In this document: piece after piece, positions 1-9,700 of the stretch
How the letters are laid out: each line of letters opens with the position of its first letter
How positions within the stretch are numbered: the stretch's first letter is position 1
Assembly: GCF_001431205.1 (NCBI RefSeq)
Contig: NZ_LGPC01000011.1
Location: 651,596-715,595, forward strand
DNA length: 64,000 nt
DNA from: Staphylococcus sp. NAM3COL9
Lineage (GTDB): Bacteria > Bacillota > Bacilli > Staphylococcales > Staphylococcaceae
Direction: 5' to 3'
Translations under genes and position numbers: made by a program
Notes under the pieces: generated by a model
Database searches by the model: none
Told to the model about the DNA's origin: nothing
The model's input: only the letters and a program-made list of their open reading frames with translations

Positions 1-2
1 CT

Positions 3-65
3 AGACAAAAAGAAATTACGGAAACAAATTCAAAATATGCTAAACAAGTGCTGAGTTGGTTTTAA
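3..65 (+). CDS. 3' end of a gene convergent with ccpA, possibly acuC
   Basis: An open plus-strand frame enters from the window edge and ends at TAA 63-65, reading ...YAKQVLSWF-stop. It is followed by a strong hairpin that also serves ccpA. In staphylococci the gene convergent with ccpA is commonly acuC (acetoin utilisation/deacetylase family), so that is the best guess from position. Only about 20 residues are visible and they carry no diagnostic motif, so the identity is inferred from neighbourhood alone. Confidence 0.45.
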   Translation, partial: RQKEITETNSKYAKQVLSWF

Positions 66-110
66 ATAAACCAACATTACCTATACTGATTTAAGTTTTT
101 AATTTAAATA

Positions 111-148
111 AAAAACGAAATTCTTAATTAATAAGAATTTCGTTTTTT
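111..148. terminator. bidirectional intrinsic terminator
   Basis: An inverted repeat (AAAACGAAATTCTTA pairing with TAAGAATTTCGTTTT) with an A-run on one side and a T-run on the other lies between the two convergent genes. It can end transcription from both directions. Confidence 0.85.
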
Positions 149-182
149 GTATTTCATTATACTTTACTTAATCTACAAAAAT

Positions 183-1172
183 CTATTTTGTAGTACCTCT
201 ATACTCAACTCTATGAGGTAAAGTCACATTAGGCTCTTCGATTTCTTCATCATTCATATATTTAGTAAGAAGTCTCATACCCACTGCGCCAATATCATAT
301 AACGGTTGGATTACACTAGATAATTGAGGTCTTACCATTTCAACAAGTCTAGTATTGTTGAAACTTACAATTTGTAATGATTCTGGAACGTTAATACCTG
401 CATCTTGAGCAGCATGAACTAGACCAATTGCTTGTTCATCACTGATTGATAGAATTGCATCTGGCTTAGCAGACTTCAAAGCATCAAATGCACGTAGACC
501 ATCTTTGTAAGTTTCATTACCATTAAAAATCAATTCTTCATTTAACGAAAGTTTGTGCTCTGCTAAGACGTCTTTTAATCCTACTAGCACATCTTCTTGT
601 GCTTTTTTAGAATAATCGCCACCGACAAAAGCAAATGTTTTTGCGCCGTTTTCGATTAATTGATTTGTAATTTGTGTAGCTGCTGATTTAAAATCAATAT
701 TTACAGATGAAATACCTTCATCTTTACCGTTTGTACCTGAAACTACTACGGGAACTGATGTTTTATTAATCAATTCTTTAATTTCTTCTGAAATTGTTCC
801 ACCTAAAAAAATAATACCATCTACTTGTTTACTTAAAAGGTTGTTAAATATTTCTTTTTCTTTACTTGGATCATTATCAGAATTCGAAATAATTGAATGG
901 TATTTATACATTGTTGCTATATCTTCTAAGCCTCGAGCAAGTTGCGAATAATAGACATTAGAAATATCTGGAATAATTACGCCTACTGTTGTTGTTCGTT
1001 TACTAGCTAATCCTCTTGCCACTGCGTTTGGACGGTAGTTCAATTTATTAATAACATCGTTTACTTTGTCACGTGTTTCGGGTTTAACATTTTGATTGCC
1101 ATTAACAACACGTGAGACAGTTGCCATAGAAACTCTTGCTTCTCTAGCTACATCATATATAGTTACAGTCAT
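183..1172 (-). CDS. ccpA: Catabolite control protein A
   Basis: LacI/GalR-family global regulator of carbon catabolite control. It binds cre sites with HPr-Ser-P as co-repressor. The N-terminal helix-turn-helix is at about residues 4-24 ([20 protein letters not shown]), with the hinge at about 50-60 and a periplasmic-binding-like effector and dimer domain over the rest. The product is 329 aa from the ATG at 1172, the length of other staphylococcal CcpA. A longer open frame reaches 1241, but the 1172 start has a GGAGG site just upstream (AAGGAGGAAATTATG), and the protein then begins exactly at the conserved N-terminus. It follows aroA(G), as in Bacillus. A cre-like sequence lies directly upstream of the ribosome site, suggesting autoregulation. 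Confidence 0.97.
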   Translation of the reverse strand: MTVTIYDVAREARVSMATVSRVVNGNQNVKPETRDKVNDVINKLNYRPNAVARGLASKRTTTVGVIIPDISNVYYSQLARGLEDIATMYKYHSIISNSDNDPSKEKEIFNNLLSKQVDGIIFLGGTISEEIKELINKTSVPVVVSGTNGKDEGISSVNIDFKSAATQITNQLIENGAKTFAFVGGDYSKKAQEDVLVGLKDVLAEHKLSLNEELIFNGNETYKDGLRAFDALKSAKPDAILSISDEQAIGLVHAAQDAGINVPESLQIVSFNNTRLVEMVRPQLSSVIQPLYDIGAVGMRLLTKYMNDEEIEEPNVTLPHRVEYRGTTK

Positions 1173-1183
1173 AATTTCCTCCT

Positions 1184-1197
1184 TGAAAGCGATTTCT
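1184..1197 (-). promoter_or_regulatory. cre-like site in the ccpA leader
   Basis: TGAAAGCGATTTCT (plus-strand reading) fits the cre consensus TGWAARCGYTWNCW except for one base. It sits immediately upstream of the ccpA ribosome site, where bound CcpA could act as a roadblock. Autogenous control of ccpA is known in some staphylococci. The site is inferred from the match only. Confidence 0.45.
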
Positions 1198-1527
1198 TTA
1201 TTATTATACTCTGTTTTCATAACATTTTCAAAGTTTACCATATTTTTGCAAAATGTAAAATAGTTTTGTTTTGAATGTCATAATTATGTCATTTTATAAA
1301 AATATAAACCTGCTAAATGTATTATATTTCTTATTTTCAATGAAAACAAACCTTTTTCGTTTGAATTTTTATGTTTTTCATTAAAATCAAGTGTAATATG
1401 ATGATTCATTACTTATTTTTTATTTTATATTTAAATACTCTATTTAGTTGCCATATCACTCTAAAGCATGAGCATTTTATAAATTGCAACAATTCTCTTC
1501 ATTCATTTCAAAAAATTATGAAAACAC

Positions 1528-1582
1528 AAAAAGCCCCTATTACAGTTACTACTTAAGTAGTAACGTAACAAGGGCTTTTTTA
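1528..1582 (-). terminator. terminator after aroA(G)
   Basis: AAAAAGCCC pairs with GGGCTTTTT. Between the arms is a long near-perfect palindrome centred on ACTACTTAAGTAGT, and a T-run follows on the minus strand just past the aroA(G) stop. Confidence 0.85.
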
Positions 1583-1588
1583 TATTTC

Positions 1589-2680
1589 CTATTTTAATTG
1601 TTTGTTATTGTACATATCAGCTAATGGTTTAATTTCATTATAGAAATTATCGAATTCATCGAAGTCCATTTGTTGTCCACTATCACTTAATGCAACTGAT
1701 GGATCAGGATGAACTTCAGCCATGATGCCATCTGCACCAACAGCTAAACCAGCTTTAGCTGTTGGTAGCATGATATCTTTGCGTCCTGTACTGTGCGTAA
1801 CGTCAACCATTACTGGTAAGTGAGTACCTTGTTTTAAAATAGGTACTGCAGAAATATCTAATGTGTTTCTTGTTGCTTTTTCGTAAGTACGGATTCCGCG
1901 TTCGCAAAGAATGATGTTTTCATTACCTTGAGAAGCAATGTATTCTGCTGCAAAGATAAATTCTTCAATTGTTGCAGATAAACCACGTTTTAATAATACT
2001 GGTTTATTTGAACGACCTGCTTCTTTTAATAATTCAAAGTTTTGCATATTACGTGCACCGATTTGGAACACATCTAAATAATCATCTGCTACTTCAAAAT
2101 CTGCAGGATTTACAATTTCACTAACTACATTCAGGCCGTATTTGTCTTTAGTATTTTTAAGAATTTTAAGACCTTCAACACCTAAGCCTTGGAAATCATA
2201 TGGAGATGTACGCGGTTTAAAAGCACCACCTCTAATGAATTTTTCGCCTCTAGCTTGTAAATTAGCTGCAACTGCATCAACTTGCTCTTGAGATTCAACT
2301 GAACATGGTCCAAATACGAATGATTTGTTACCACTTCCAATGATGCCCCCATTATCGAATTGTACAATTGTATCTTCTGGTTTTAATTTTCTTGATACGT
2401 ATAAATGTTTCTCATTTTCAGATTTTTGTAAATCAGTAGAGGCTTTAAAAATTTCCTTGAATAATTGTTTGATCACATTATCGTTAAATGGACCTTCGTT
2501 TTTATCTAATAATTTGTTAATCATTTCTTTTTCACGTTGAGGATCGTATACAGTTGTACCTTGCTTACGTTTTTCCTCACCAATATTTTGTGCTATTTTT
2601 CCTCTTTTAGATAAAAGATTTAAAATTTCTTCATTAATATCAACAATCTCGCTTCTGAATTCTTGTAATTTGTCTGTCAT
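1589..2680 (-). CDS. aroA(G): Bifunctional chorismate mutase / 3-deoxy-7-phosphoheptulonate synthase
   Basis: Catalyses the first committed step of the shikimate pathway (PEP + erythrose-4-P to DAHP). A fused N-terminal AroQ-type chorismate mutase domain (about residues 1-90) serves as regulatory sensor. The catalytic DAHP-synthase domain (about 100-363) shows FGPCSVES and the substrate-binding [13 protein letters not shown]. An upstream in-frame GTG at 2689 overlaps the ribosome site. ATG 2680, spaced 6 nt from GAGGTG, gives 363 aa, the usual staphylococcal length, so it was chosen. The gene lies upstream of ccpA as in B. subtilis, but each has its own signals. Confidence 0.95.
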   Translation of the reverse strand: MTDKLQEFRSEIVDINEEILNLLSKRGKIAQNIGEEKRKQGTTVYDPQREKEMINKLLDKNEGPFNDNVIKQLFKEIFKASTDLQKSENEKHLYVSRKLKPEDTIVQFDNGGIIGSGNKSFVFGPCSVESQEQVDAVAANLQARGEKFIRGGAFKPRTSPYDFQGLGVEGLKILKNTKDKYGLNVVSEIVNPADFEVADDYLDVFQIGARNMQNFELLKEAGRSNKPVLLKRGLSATIEEFIFAAEYIASQGNENIILCERGIRTYEKATRNTLDISAVPILKQGTHLPVMVDVTHSTGRKDIMLPTAKAGLAVGADGIMAEVHPDPSVALSDSGQQMDFDEFDNFYNEIKPLADMYNNKQLK

Positions 2681-2689
2681 TTTATTCAC

Positions 2690-3300
2690 CTCTATGAAAA
2701 ATTTAAAATCGATATTTTATTCTGCTTTAAAGCGATAAAATATTTGTTAAACGTAATTCTAACAATAACTACTTATAAGTTCAAGTAATGATTGTAAAAA
2801 TTTCACTTTCTGCAAGTGAATATCCCTAATGGTAACTGAATTTTCAGTCATTTACCAGTAATATTTTACACTATTCTTTCATTTTCTATACTTTATTAAC
2901 TTAAGTTTCATTTAATTCAATTTATTTTTGCATAAAAAATCTGAATTGCATTTTTAAAATGATTATTTACTCATTTATCTGTTTAATAAATACATTTATT
3001 TTTTGCTTTAAAACACTTGAAATAAGGTTTGTCATTAATTTTAAGCGTCCATTATAAATTTTAAAACACATTGCAATTTGAGGTGTCAAAATGTAGCCAT
3101 ATAGTCTAATCAATCAAGATGATACAATAAGTATTTGTAGGCAATCTAGATGACTTAAATAACGTTCTAGGCGCATCATACTTATTTGTGTAGTTATAAT
3201 ACTTCAAAAATATTAATATCGTTATTTAAAGAAACACAATTAGTATAATAAATTCCAAATCGTATTACACTTTACATGACCTAACTAATAGAAATTATAA
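2690..3300. other. long AT-rich intergenic region
   Basis: About 610 bases without a credible gene on either strand. The part next to aroA(G) must hold its promoter. A loose 9-bp inverted repeat (AATAAGTAT / ATACTTATT) is near 3127-3185. I see no other clear structure. Confidence 0.6.
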
Positions 3301-3303
3301 ATT

Positions 3304-3341
3304 AAAAAGGAATCGAACAGGTTTTGTTCGATTCCTTTTAT
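3304..3341 (-). terminator. terminator after the YtxH-like gene
   Basis: A perfect stem AAAGGAATCGAACA / TGTTCGATTCCTTT with a short loop and a minus-strand T-run. It follows the stop at 3364. Confidence 0.9.
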
Positions 3342-3363
3342 TATATTTTAGTTTTAGTAATGA

Positions 3364-4746
3364 TTAATCATTAAAAGTTCTTTTGTCTATTTTACTTTGA
3401 GCTTTTTCTGATTTTTTCAATTGTGATCTGTTTTTAGAGTATGTTGGCTCGTTATGTCCAGCTTTACTTTGTTGTGGCTCACTATTGTCTATTGTTTTAT
3501 CAGTCTCTACATCATCATGCACAAGGATGCCATCTTTAAATGATGATGTTTTATCTGTTGCATTTGTAGTGGCTTCGTTCTGTTGCTCTTTGCTTGCAGT
3601 TTGATTGCTAATACCAGATTCTGCTTCATTATGGACAATAATACCATCTTTGAAACTTACAGTTTTATGTGTCTGTTTTACACGTTGTTCTGCTTTTTCT
3701 GGTTTTGTCTTCGTATTATTATTTTTATCTGCAGAGTTATCTACTTTATCAGTTGATTCTACAGCATGATTAGCTTTAGGTGTTACTAAATTAGGCACAT
3801 CTTTTTGAGTGCTTTGTTTAGGTGATTCTGGTTTTAATAAAGTTGCTGTATTTTCAACAACTTTATTATCGTCATTTAAAGCTTTATTTTTATTTTTAGC
3901 TGCTAATGCTAATCCAGTTGCTGTGACAGTACCTGCTAAAGCACCTGCTTTCAAATGACTATTATTTTTGTTTTCATCTTCTTTTGAGTCTTTAGTAACT
4001 AAGTTAGGTGCATTTTTTTGAGTATCACCTTTTGCTGTTTCTTCAGATTTCAAAAGATTCTCAGTGTTTTCAGCAACTTGTGAATCGTCATTTAATGATT
4101 GCTTTTTATCTTGTGCAACTTTAGCTAAACTACCTGCAGCTATAGCACCACCTGTTGTTGTGGCTGCAGTTTGTGCACCTTTGTTATTTGAAGGTGTAGC
4201 AGTGGAATCAGCTAGGTTATTACCTGCTGCTTCATCTTTAATAGCATTTTGTTGCGCATTAACCTCGTCCTCAGTTGGTTCTGAATTGGTATCAATATGT
4301 GTTGTTGTATCGTCACTCTGATTCAAATTATTATCATCTTGTAGGTCTTGTGCTTGTGGTGACGTATCTGCTAAATTATTGTCTGAAGTTTCTTGCTGAA
4401 TCGCCATTTTTTGAGCAGCTAATTCAGAATCTGTTGCTTCAGTATCTTTATTTTGCGCATCTGCAATAGTCGATTTAATACCATCTACTTGTTGTTCAGC
4501 GTCCGCTTGTTCGCTTTCAGATTGCTCAATGATACTAGATTTAAAGCGTGATTCATCTTCAAAATCAACTTGAGATTTATCTTTTGTGCGTGACTTGCTT
4601 ATAGAGATTAATCCTACAGCTGAACCAATGAATGCGCCTATAAGAAATCCATAAACAAACTCATTTCTTGCACCTTTAGTAAAATATTCTGGTACTTCAT
4701 AACTTTCTACATTTCTTTCGTAATTATCACGGTTATAGTACTTCAT
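3364..4746 (-). CDS. YtxH-like SigB-type stress protein with repeated acidic tail
   Basis: A 460-aa protein with one N-terminal membrane segment (about residues 29-50, FVYGFLIGAFIGSAVGLISI) typical of the YtxH family. A very long, polar, low-complexity tail follows. The tail is built from duplicated modules: a NNLAD-containing pair near 118 and 168, a roughly 63-residue pair (about 190-262 and 262-325) ending in NLVT, and a SFKDGI(I/L)VH pair near 365 and 405. It is the counterpart of the S. aureus protein annotated as caldesmon-like, next to murC. It is co-oriented with ytxG, and the SigB-type promoter upstream of ytxG probably serves both. Molecular function is unknown. Membrane attachment with a cytoplasmic tail is inferred. 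Confidence 0.8.
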   Translation of the reverse strand: MKYYNRDNYERNVESYEVPEYFTKGARNEFVYGFLIGAFIGSAVGLISISKSRTKDKSQVDFEDESRFKSSIIEQSESEQADAEQQVDGIKSTIADAQNKDTEATDSELAAQKMAIQQETSDNNLADTSPQAQDLQDDNNLNQSDDTTTHIDTNSEPTEDEVNAQQNAIKDEAAGNNLADSTATPSNNKGAQTAATTTGGAIAAGSLAKVAQDKKQSLNDDSQVAENTENLLKSEETAKGDTQKNAPNLVTKDSKEDENKNNSHLKAGALAGTVTATGLALAAKNKNKALNDDNKVVENTATLLKPESPKQSTQKDVPNLVTPKANHAVESTDKVDNSADKNNNTKTKPEKAEQRVKQTHKTVSFKDGIIVHNEAESGISNQTASKEQQNEATTNATDKTSSFKDGILVHDDVETDKTIDNSEPQQSKAGHNEPTYSKNRSQLKKSEKAQSKIDKRTFND

Positions 4747-4765
4747 AATTGAATGCCTCCTATAA

Positions 4766-4811
4766 CAAATGCACTTAAATAAGTTTCATACCTCATTTAA
4801 GTGCATTTGTT
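4766..4811 (-). terminator. stem-loop between ytxG and the YtxH-like gene
   Basis: A near-perfect inverted repeat, AAATGCACTTAAA / TTTAAGTGCATTT, with only a short T stretch after it. It is probably a partial terminator or processing site within the two-gene unit. Confidence 0.55.
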
Positions 4812-4823
4812 TAAATATACGAA

Positions 4824-5318
4824 TTATTTATTATTTACACGTGTAGTATAGCTATGATTAGAATCATTTGCTACGCTGCTCGCTTTATAATTTGCACTAT
4901 CTCTACGATTTCTTCTATTTTGCCATTTGTCAGCAACTTCCATTGCTACATTTGACCATTGAACTACTTGAGAAATTTTATCTTCATTTTGAGAAATATT
5001 GTGCGTGATTGAGTTTGTAACTCTATCAACTGAACCATTTAACGTTTGAGCTGATTCACCGATGCCCTTCACTGCATCAACTACAGAATTCAAACGATCT
5101 GATTTGTCTTGGATATCTTCAGTTAAGCGATTTGCTTTATGAAGTAAGTCCGTAGATTCACGTGTAATACCTTGAATTTGTCCTTCGACACCATCAAGAG
5201 TTTTTGCAACGTGATCCAAGTTTTTCTTAACTGAAAGTAAAATTACAACGATGCCAATTACTAAAATAAGAAAAGCAATCGCCGCAATAATACCAGCTAT
5301 AGGTAAAATCCATTCCAT
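4824..5318 (-). CDS. ytxG: DUF948 membrane protein, YtxG-like
   Basis: A 164-aa protein with an N-terminal transmembrane helix (about residues 5-30). A long helical, coiled-coil-prone region follows, rich in alternating hydrophobic and charged residues (about 35-130). This matches the DUF948 family, represented by YtxG of the SigB-controlled ytxGHJ operon, which also lies beside murC and ccpA in Bacillus. ATG 5318 has AGGAGG upstream. A well-formed SigB-type promoter precedes it. A role in general stress is inferred from the family and the promoter; no biochemical function is known. Confidence 0.85.
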   Translation of the reverse strand: MEWILPIAGIIAAIAFLILVIGIVVILLSVKKNLDHVAKTLDGVEGQIQGITRESTDLLHKANRLTEDIQDKSDRLNSVVDAVKGIGESAQTLNGSVDRVTNSITHNISQNEDKISQVVQWSNVAMEVADKWQNRRNRRDSANYKASSVANDSNHSYTTRVNNK

Positions 5319-5360
5319 TTAAAACGCCTCCTATTAATCATATGTAGTTATTTAATATAA

Positions 5361-5385
5361 ATACCCAAATCATTTTAACATAAAC
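5361..5385 (-). promoter_or_regulatory. SigB-type promoter for ytxG
   Basis: On the minus strand, GTTTAT, a 13-nt spacer and GGGTAT match the staphylococcal SigB pattern (GTTTAA-12/15-GGGTAT). It lies in the gap between murC and ytxG, about 40 nt before the ytxG start. Confidence 0.7.
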
Positions 5386-5388
5386 ATA

Positions 5389-6702
5389 TTAAAATGAGGT
5401 ACTAACACCCATTTCTTTCATATAAGCACGTTGAATTTTCTGAATATCGCCCGCACCCATAAATAAAATAACTGCATCACTGTATTGTTCTAGCGCATTC
5501 ACAGTGGTTTCATCAATTAGTGTTGCATTATCAATTCTTTGGAGTAAATCTTGAATTGTCAAATTACCAGTATTTTCTCTTATTGAACCAAAAATTTCAC
5601 ATAAGAAAGTTTTATCTGCTAAATTTAAACTTTCAGCAAAATCATCTAAGAATGCTTGCGTTCGACTAAAAGTATGAGGTTGGAATACAGTTACAACTTC
5701 CTTATTTGGATATTTCTTTCTAGCTGTCTCAATTGTAGCACTAATCTCTCTAGGATGATGTGCATAATCGTCAACTAATACCTGTTTTCCTACTTTTGTT
5801 TCATTAAATCTGCGTTTTACGCCCCCAAATGTTTCTAAAGCTTCTTTTATATTATTTACATTCAAACTTTCAAGGTAGCTAACTGTAATTACAGCAAGCC
5901 CATTCAAAATATTATGATCCCCAAATTGAGGAGAAAGGAAAGTATCATAGTATTCATTTTTAATATACACATCAAATTTAGTTCCATTTTCACTAATTTT
6001 AAGGTTATCAGCATAAACATCATCATTTTTTGAAAAACCATAATAATATACTGGAACATCTGCTTCTATCTTACGTAAATGATTGTCGTCGCCCCATGCA
6101 ATGATTGCTTTTTTAACGTTATGTGCCATTTCTTGGAAAGCATTGAACACATCTTCAACATCTTTAAAGTAATCCGGATGATCAAAATCAATGTTTGTCA
6201 TAATAGCGTAATCTGGATGATAGCTTAGGAAATGTCTACGGTATTCACAAGCTTCAAATGCGAAATAATCACTTTCTGGAATACCTAAACCTGTGCCATC
6301 ACCAATTAAAAATGATGTTTTTTTATCTCCATTCATCACATGTGACAATAACCCAGTTGTAGATGTTTTACCATGTGCACCTGTTACAGCTACAGACGTA
6401 TATTGATTGATAATCTGGCCTAAAAAGTCATGATAGCGAATAACATCAAGTTTTAATTCATTCGCCTTAACAACCTCTTCATGTGAATTTGGAAATGCGT
6501 TACCTTGAACAATAACCATATCTTCTTTTATGTTGTTTTCGTCAAAAGGTAATATCTTAATACCATTATTTTGTAATGCCACCTCTGTAAAAACATAATT
6601 GTTTATATCTGAACCTTGTACTTCATTTCCAAGATCATGCATTATTTGTGCTAATGAACTCATGCCGGCACCTTTTATGCCGACAAAATGATAATGTGTC
6701 AT
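5389..6702 (-). CDS. murC: UDP-N-acetylmuramate--L-alanine ligase
   Basis: ATP-dependent cytoplasmic ligase that adds the first residue (L-Ala) of the peptidoglycan stem peptide to UDP-MurNAc. The N-terminal UDP-binding domain carries [12 protein letters not shown] (about residues 8-19). The ATP-binding loop [10 protein letters not shown] is at about 108-117, and the C-terminal Mur ligase signature [10 protein letters not shown] is at about 310. Its 437 aa is the standard staphylococcal length. The start has AAAGGAGTG upstream. It follows the sftA-type gene by 22 nt, the same order as in Bacillus, and is probably co-transcribed with it. Confidence 0.97.
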   Translation of the reverse strand: MTHYHFVGIKGAGMSSLAQIMHDLGNEVQGSDINNYVFTEVALQNNGIKILPFDENNIKEDMVIVQGNAFPNSHEEVVKANELKLDVIRYHDFLGQIINQYTSVAVTGAHGKTSTTGLLSHVMNGDKKTSFLIGDGTGLGIPESDYFAFEACEYRRHFLSYHPDYAIMTNIDFDHPDYFKDVEDVFNAFQEMAHNVKKAIIAWGDDNHLRKIEADVPVYYYGFSKNDDVYADNLKISENGTKFDVYIKNEYYDTFLSPQFGDHNILNGLAVITVSYLESLNVNNIKEALETFGGVKRRFNETKVGKQVLVDDYAHHPREISATIETARKKYPNKEVVTVFQPHTFSRTQAFLDDFAESLNLADKTFLCEIFGSIRENTGNLTIQDLLQRIDNATLIDETTVNALEQYSDAVILFMGAGDIQKIQRAYMKEMGVSTSF

Positions 6703-6724
6703 TGTAACACTCCTTTATCTCTAT

Positions 6725-9700
6725 TTAATTCTCATTCAAATCTGATTCTGTAATGTATACATCTCTTGGTTTTGAACCATTTGCTCCAGAAACATAACCT
6801 AACTGTTCTAATTGGTCTACAATTCTCGCTGCACGATTATAACCGATTTGGAAATGGCGTTGAACTAATGAAGTAGAAATATGACCTTCTTTCAACATAA
6901 ATCTACATACATCATCGAATAAGCTATCCTGAGGTTGTGTTTCTGTTTTTTTCAATAATTCTTTTTCTTCAAATAAATATTCTGGATCTCTTTGTTGTTT
7001 TATAAAATCAACAACATCGTCTATTTCATCATCCGATACAAACGTGCCTTGAACACGTATCGGCTTATTCATACCACTACCTAAATAAAGCATATCTCCA
7101 TAACCTAACAAGCGTTCTGCACCGCCACTATCTAATATCGTTCTTGAATCAACGCTAGATGATACCATAAATGCGATTCTTGTAGGTATATTTGCTTTAA
7201 TTAAACCAGTAATGACATTCACTGATGGACGTTGTGTTGCTACTAACATATGAATCCCACATGCACGCGCTTTTTGTGCAATACGTGCGATAGATTGTTC
7301 TACTTCTTGTGGAGCCATCATCATTAAATCAGCTAATTCATCAATTACTATAACAATTTTTGGCATTCTATCTTCATAGGTTGCTTTCTTATTAAAAGCA
7401 GTAATATTTCTTACGTGATATTTTGCGAACACTTTATAACGACGTTCCATTTCTTCTACAGCCCATTTTAAGCTTTGTGTCGCCGCTTTTACATCAGTAA
7501 TAACAGGTGCTACCAGATGTGGTAAACCGTTATATGGTGCCAATTCTACCATTTTAGGATCAATAAGTAATAATTTTAGCTCTTCTGGATGATTTTTATA
7601 TAATAATGACATTAAAATACTATTTATACATACAGATTTACCTGAACCAGTTGCACCAGCTATAAGCGCGTGTGGGGTTTTAGATATATCCATTAGTAAA
7701 GGTTCGTTATTAATTCTAAGTCCCATAGCAACAGTTAATTTAGACTCTGCATTTTTAAACGTAGGGTCTTCAATAATTGAACGTAAATTGACTGTTGTAG
7801 CGTTCTGATTAGGGACCTCTATACCCACAAGGCTAGTACCTGGAATTGGTGCTTCTATACGAATATCTTTAGCTGCAAGTGCCATTTTAATGTCGTCTTG
7901 CAATGCAGTGATTCGAGAAACTTTGACACCTTTTTCTACTGATAATTCAAAACGTGTGACACTTGGTCCTTCAGTAACATTTTGAACTTCAGCCGGTACA
8001 TTAAAATAATAAAATGCATCATTAAGTTCTTGTTTTTTCTCTTCAATCCAAGCATTATCAATTTCATGTTGTTTAGGTTCTTCTAATAAATCTAAGTTAG
8101 GCAACTTAATATTAGGCCCTCTTCTAATTGTTGGCTTACCACTGTTGTCAGTTGTTTTGCTAGCGTCTAATTGATTGTGTGCCATCTCAGGTTTTAATTT
8201 TGGCTCTTGATTTTGTGAACTTTGTGACACATGTTCGTTATTAATTTCAGTTCTATCGTGTCCTGCAGGTTGACTAGAGTCAACTGAAGATGGATCCATT
8301 TCATTGTCAAGTTTTTCTGACGTTTCATGATTGATAGATTCTTCACTATGATTTGATGTACCCATCGAATTTGACGGATATTCAGTTATTTCAGCCGTCG
8401 ATGTCAGATTTTGCTCTTGTTGCTCTTGCCCAACTGTTTCATTATCAAAATAATTTGTTTCAATTTCTTTACTTTCATTTTGTGATGATTGTGATGCGTT
8501 ACTTGAATTTGTAAAATGCTGATTACTATTTTTAAGTTTTTTAGCATCCATTATACGTTTTTTGTCAGAAGGTGTCATAACAACATTAAATGGCTTGCCG
8601 CCTTTTCTAATTGATGTTTGATTTCTGTTTCTAGTCACTTCGCTCGATTTAATTGTTTCATTATTAAACTCACTTGATTTCGTACTACTTGAATTAAGCT
8701 GTGATTCTTGAGCAGCCCCTTCATCTTTACTTTCAAATTGAGTAGTCTCCAGTTGTTCTGAATTGTACTGGGCTGAATCTTGTTGCACTTCATCTATTTC
8801 ATTAGACACAGGTTCCGATGACATCTCTGACTCTGATTGGTGCGCTTCAAAATGCAGATTCTTCTCGGTCTCAGGTATTACTGCATCCGCTTCAACTGAT
8901 TCATTTTGCGGTCTTGTCACTTCTCTATATTGAGCGTCTGATATATCGTCATTATCTTCTATTTCTACGTAAAGATTTTCATCAGAAATACTTTTCTCAT
9001 TATCTTTATCTGTATTTAAAGTATTATCATTTGAAATCGTTGTTTCGACATTATCATTTATAGTTTGGTGCTCAACTGGTGGTGTATTTTCAATGTTATT
9101 ATCAATTGATTCAGAATCTACATTTACATATTCATCATTAATTGTATGTACATCACGCACATTATCTAAATTAATTTCTTCATAATTAAATGGAGATGTA
9201 GCACCTACTTGTGTATCATCTTCATTTTGTTGACTATCATCAGATATTTGAGCGTCTTGAACCGATGCTTCTGTTTCATTTTCAGAAACATTTTTAGCCT
9301 TGCTCTCTTCGTCTAAAGAACTTTCACCAATAAAATGGTGTGCTTGTTTAGCATACATTTCATCTATTGCTTTTTGTACGCTGTCTTCGTTATTATCTTG
9401 ATTTCCTTGACGTTTTTGTTGTAATGCTTTTTTGAATTGTCGTTTTTGAAGTACTTTACGCTCACGCTCTCTTCGAATTTCTTCTACGATTTGTGATGCA
9501 TAAATATTTTCAATATTAATTGTGTTGTTTACTTTAGGTTGTTGGTTTGATGATTGCTGCTGGTCAGAAGATTGTTGTCGCTTATTGATATCTTCTGCCA
9601 CTTGTTCTTCTACATGATCATCGTTTTCAAACGAAGATTGTTGCTTATCATCAACTTGTAGATCTTCGTCGTTATCCATTGATTCATTTAATTGTGCTAC

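Noticed and set aside
1371-1556. 61-codon plus-strand open frame between ccpA and aroA(G)
   Set aside because: No ribosome site, AT-driven composition, and its end runs into the aroA(G) terminator.
3120-3190. Possible small RNA from the 9-bp inverted repeat between aroA(G) and the YtxH-like gene
   Set aside because: The stem is short and widely spaced, without a promoter or terminator in register.
4064-4469. Plus-strand open frames antisense to the YtxH-like gene
   Set aside because: Shadows of a low-complexity coding region; no ribosome sites.
8818-9063. 81-codon plus-strand open frame inside the sftA-type gene
   Set aside because: Shadow of the biased linker coding sequence, with no start signals.
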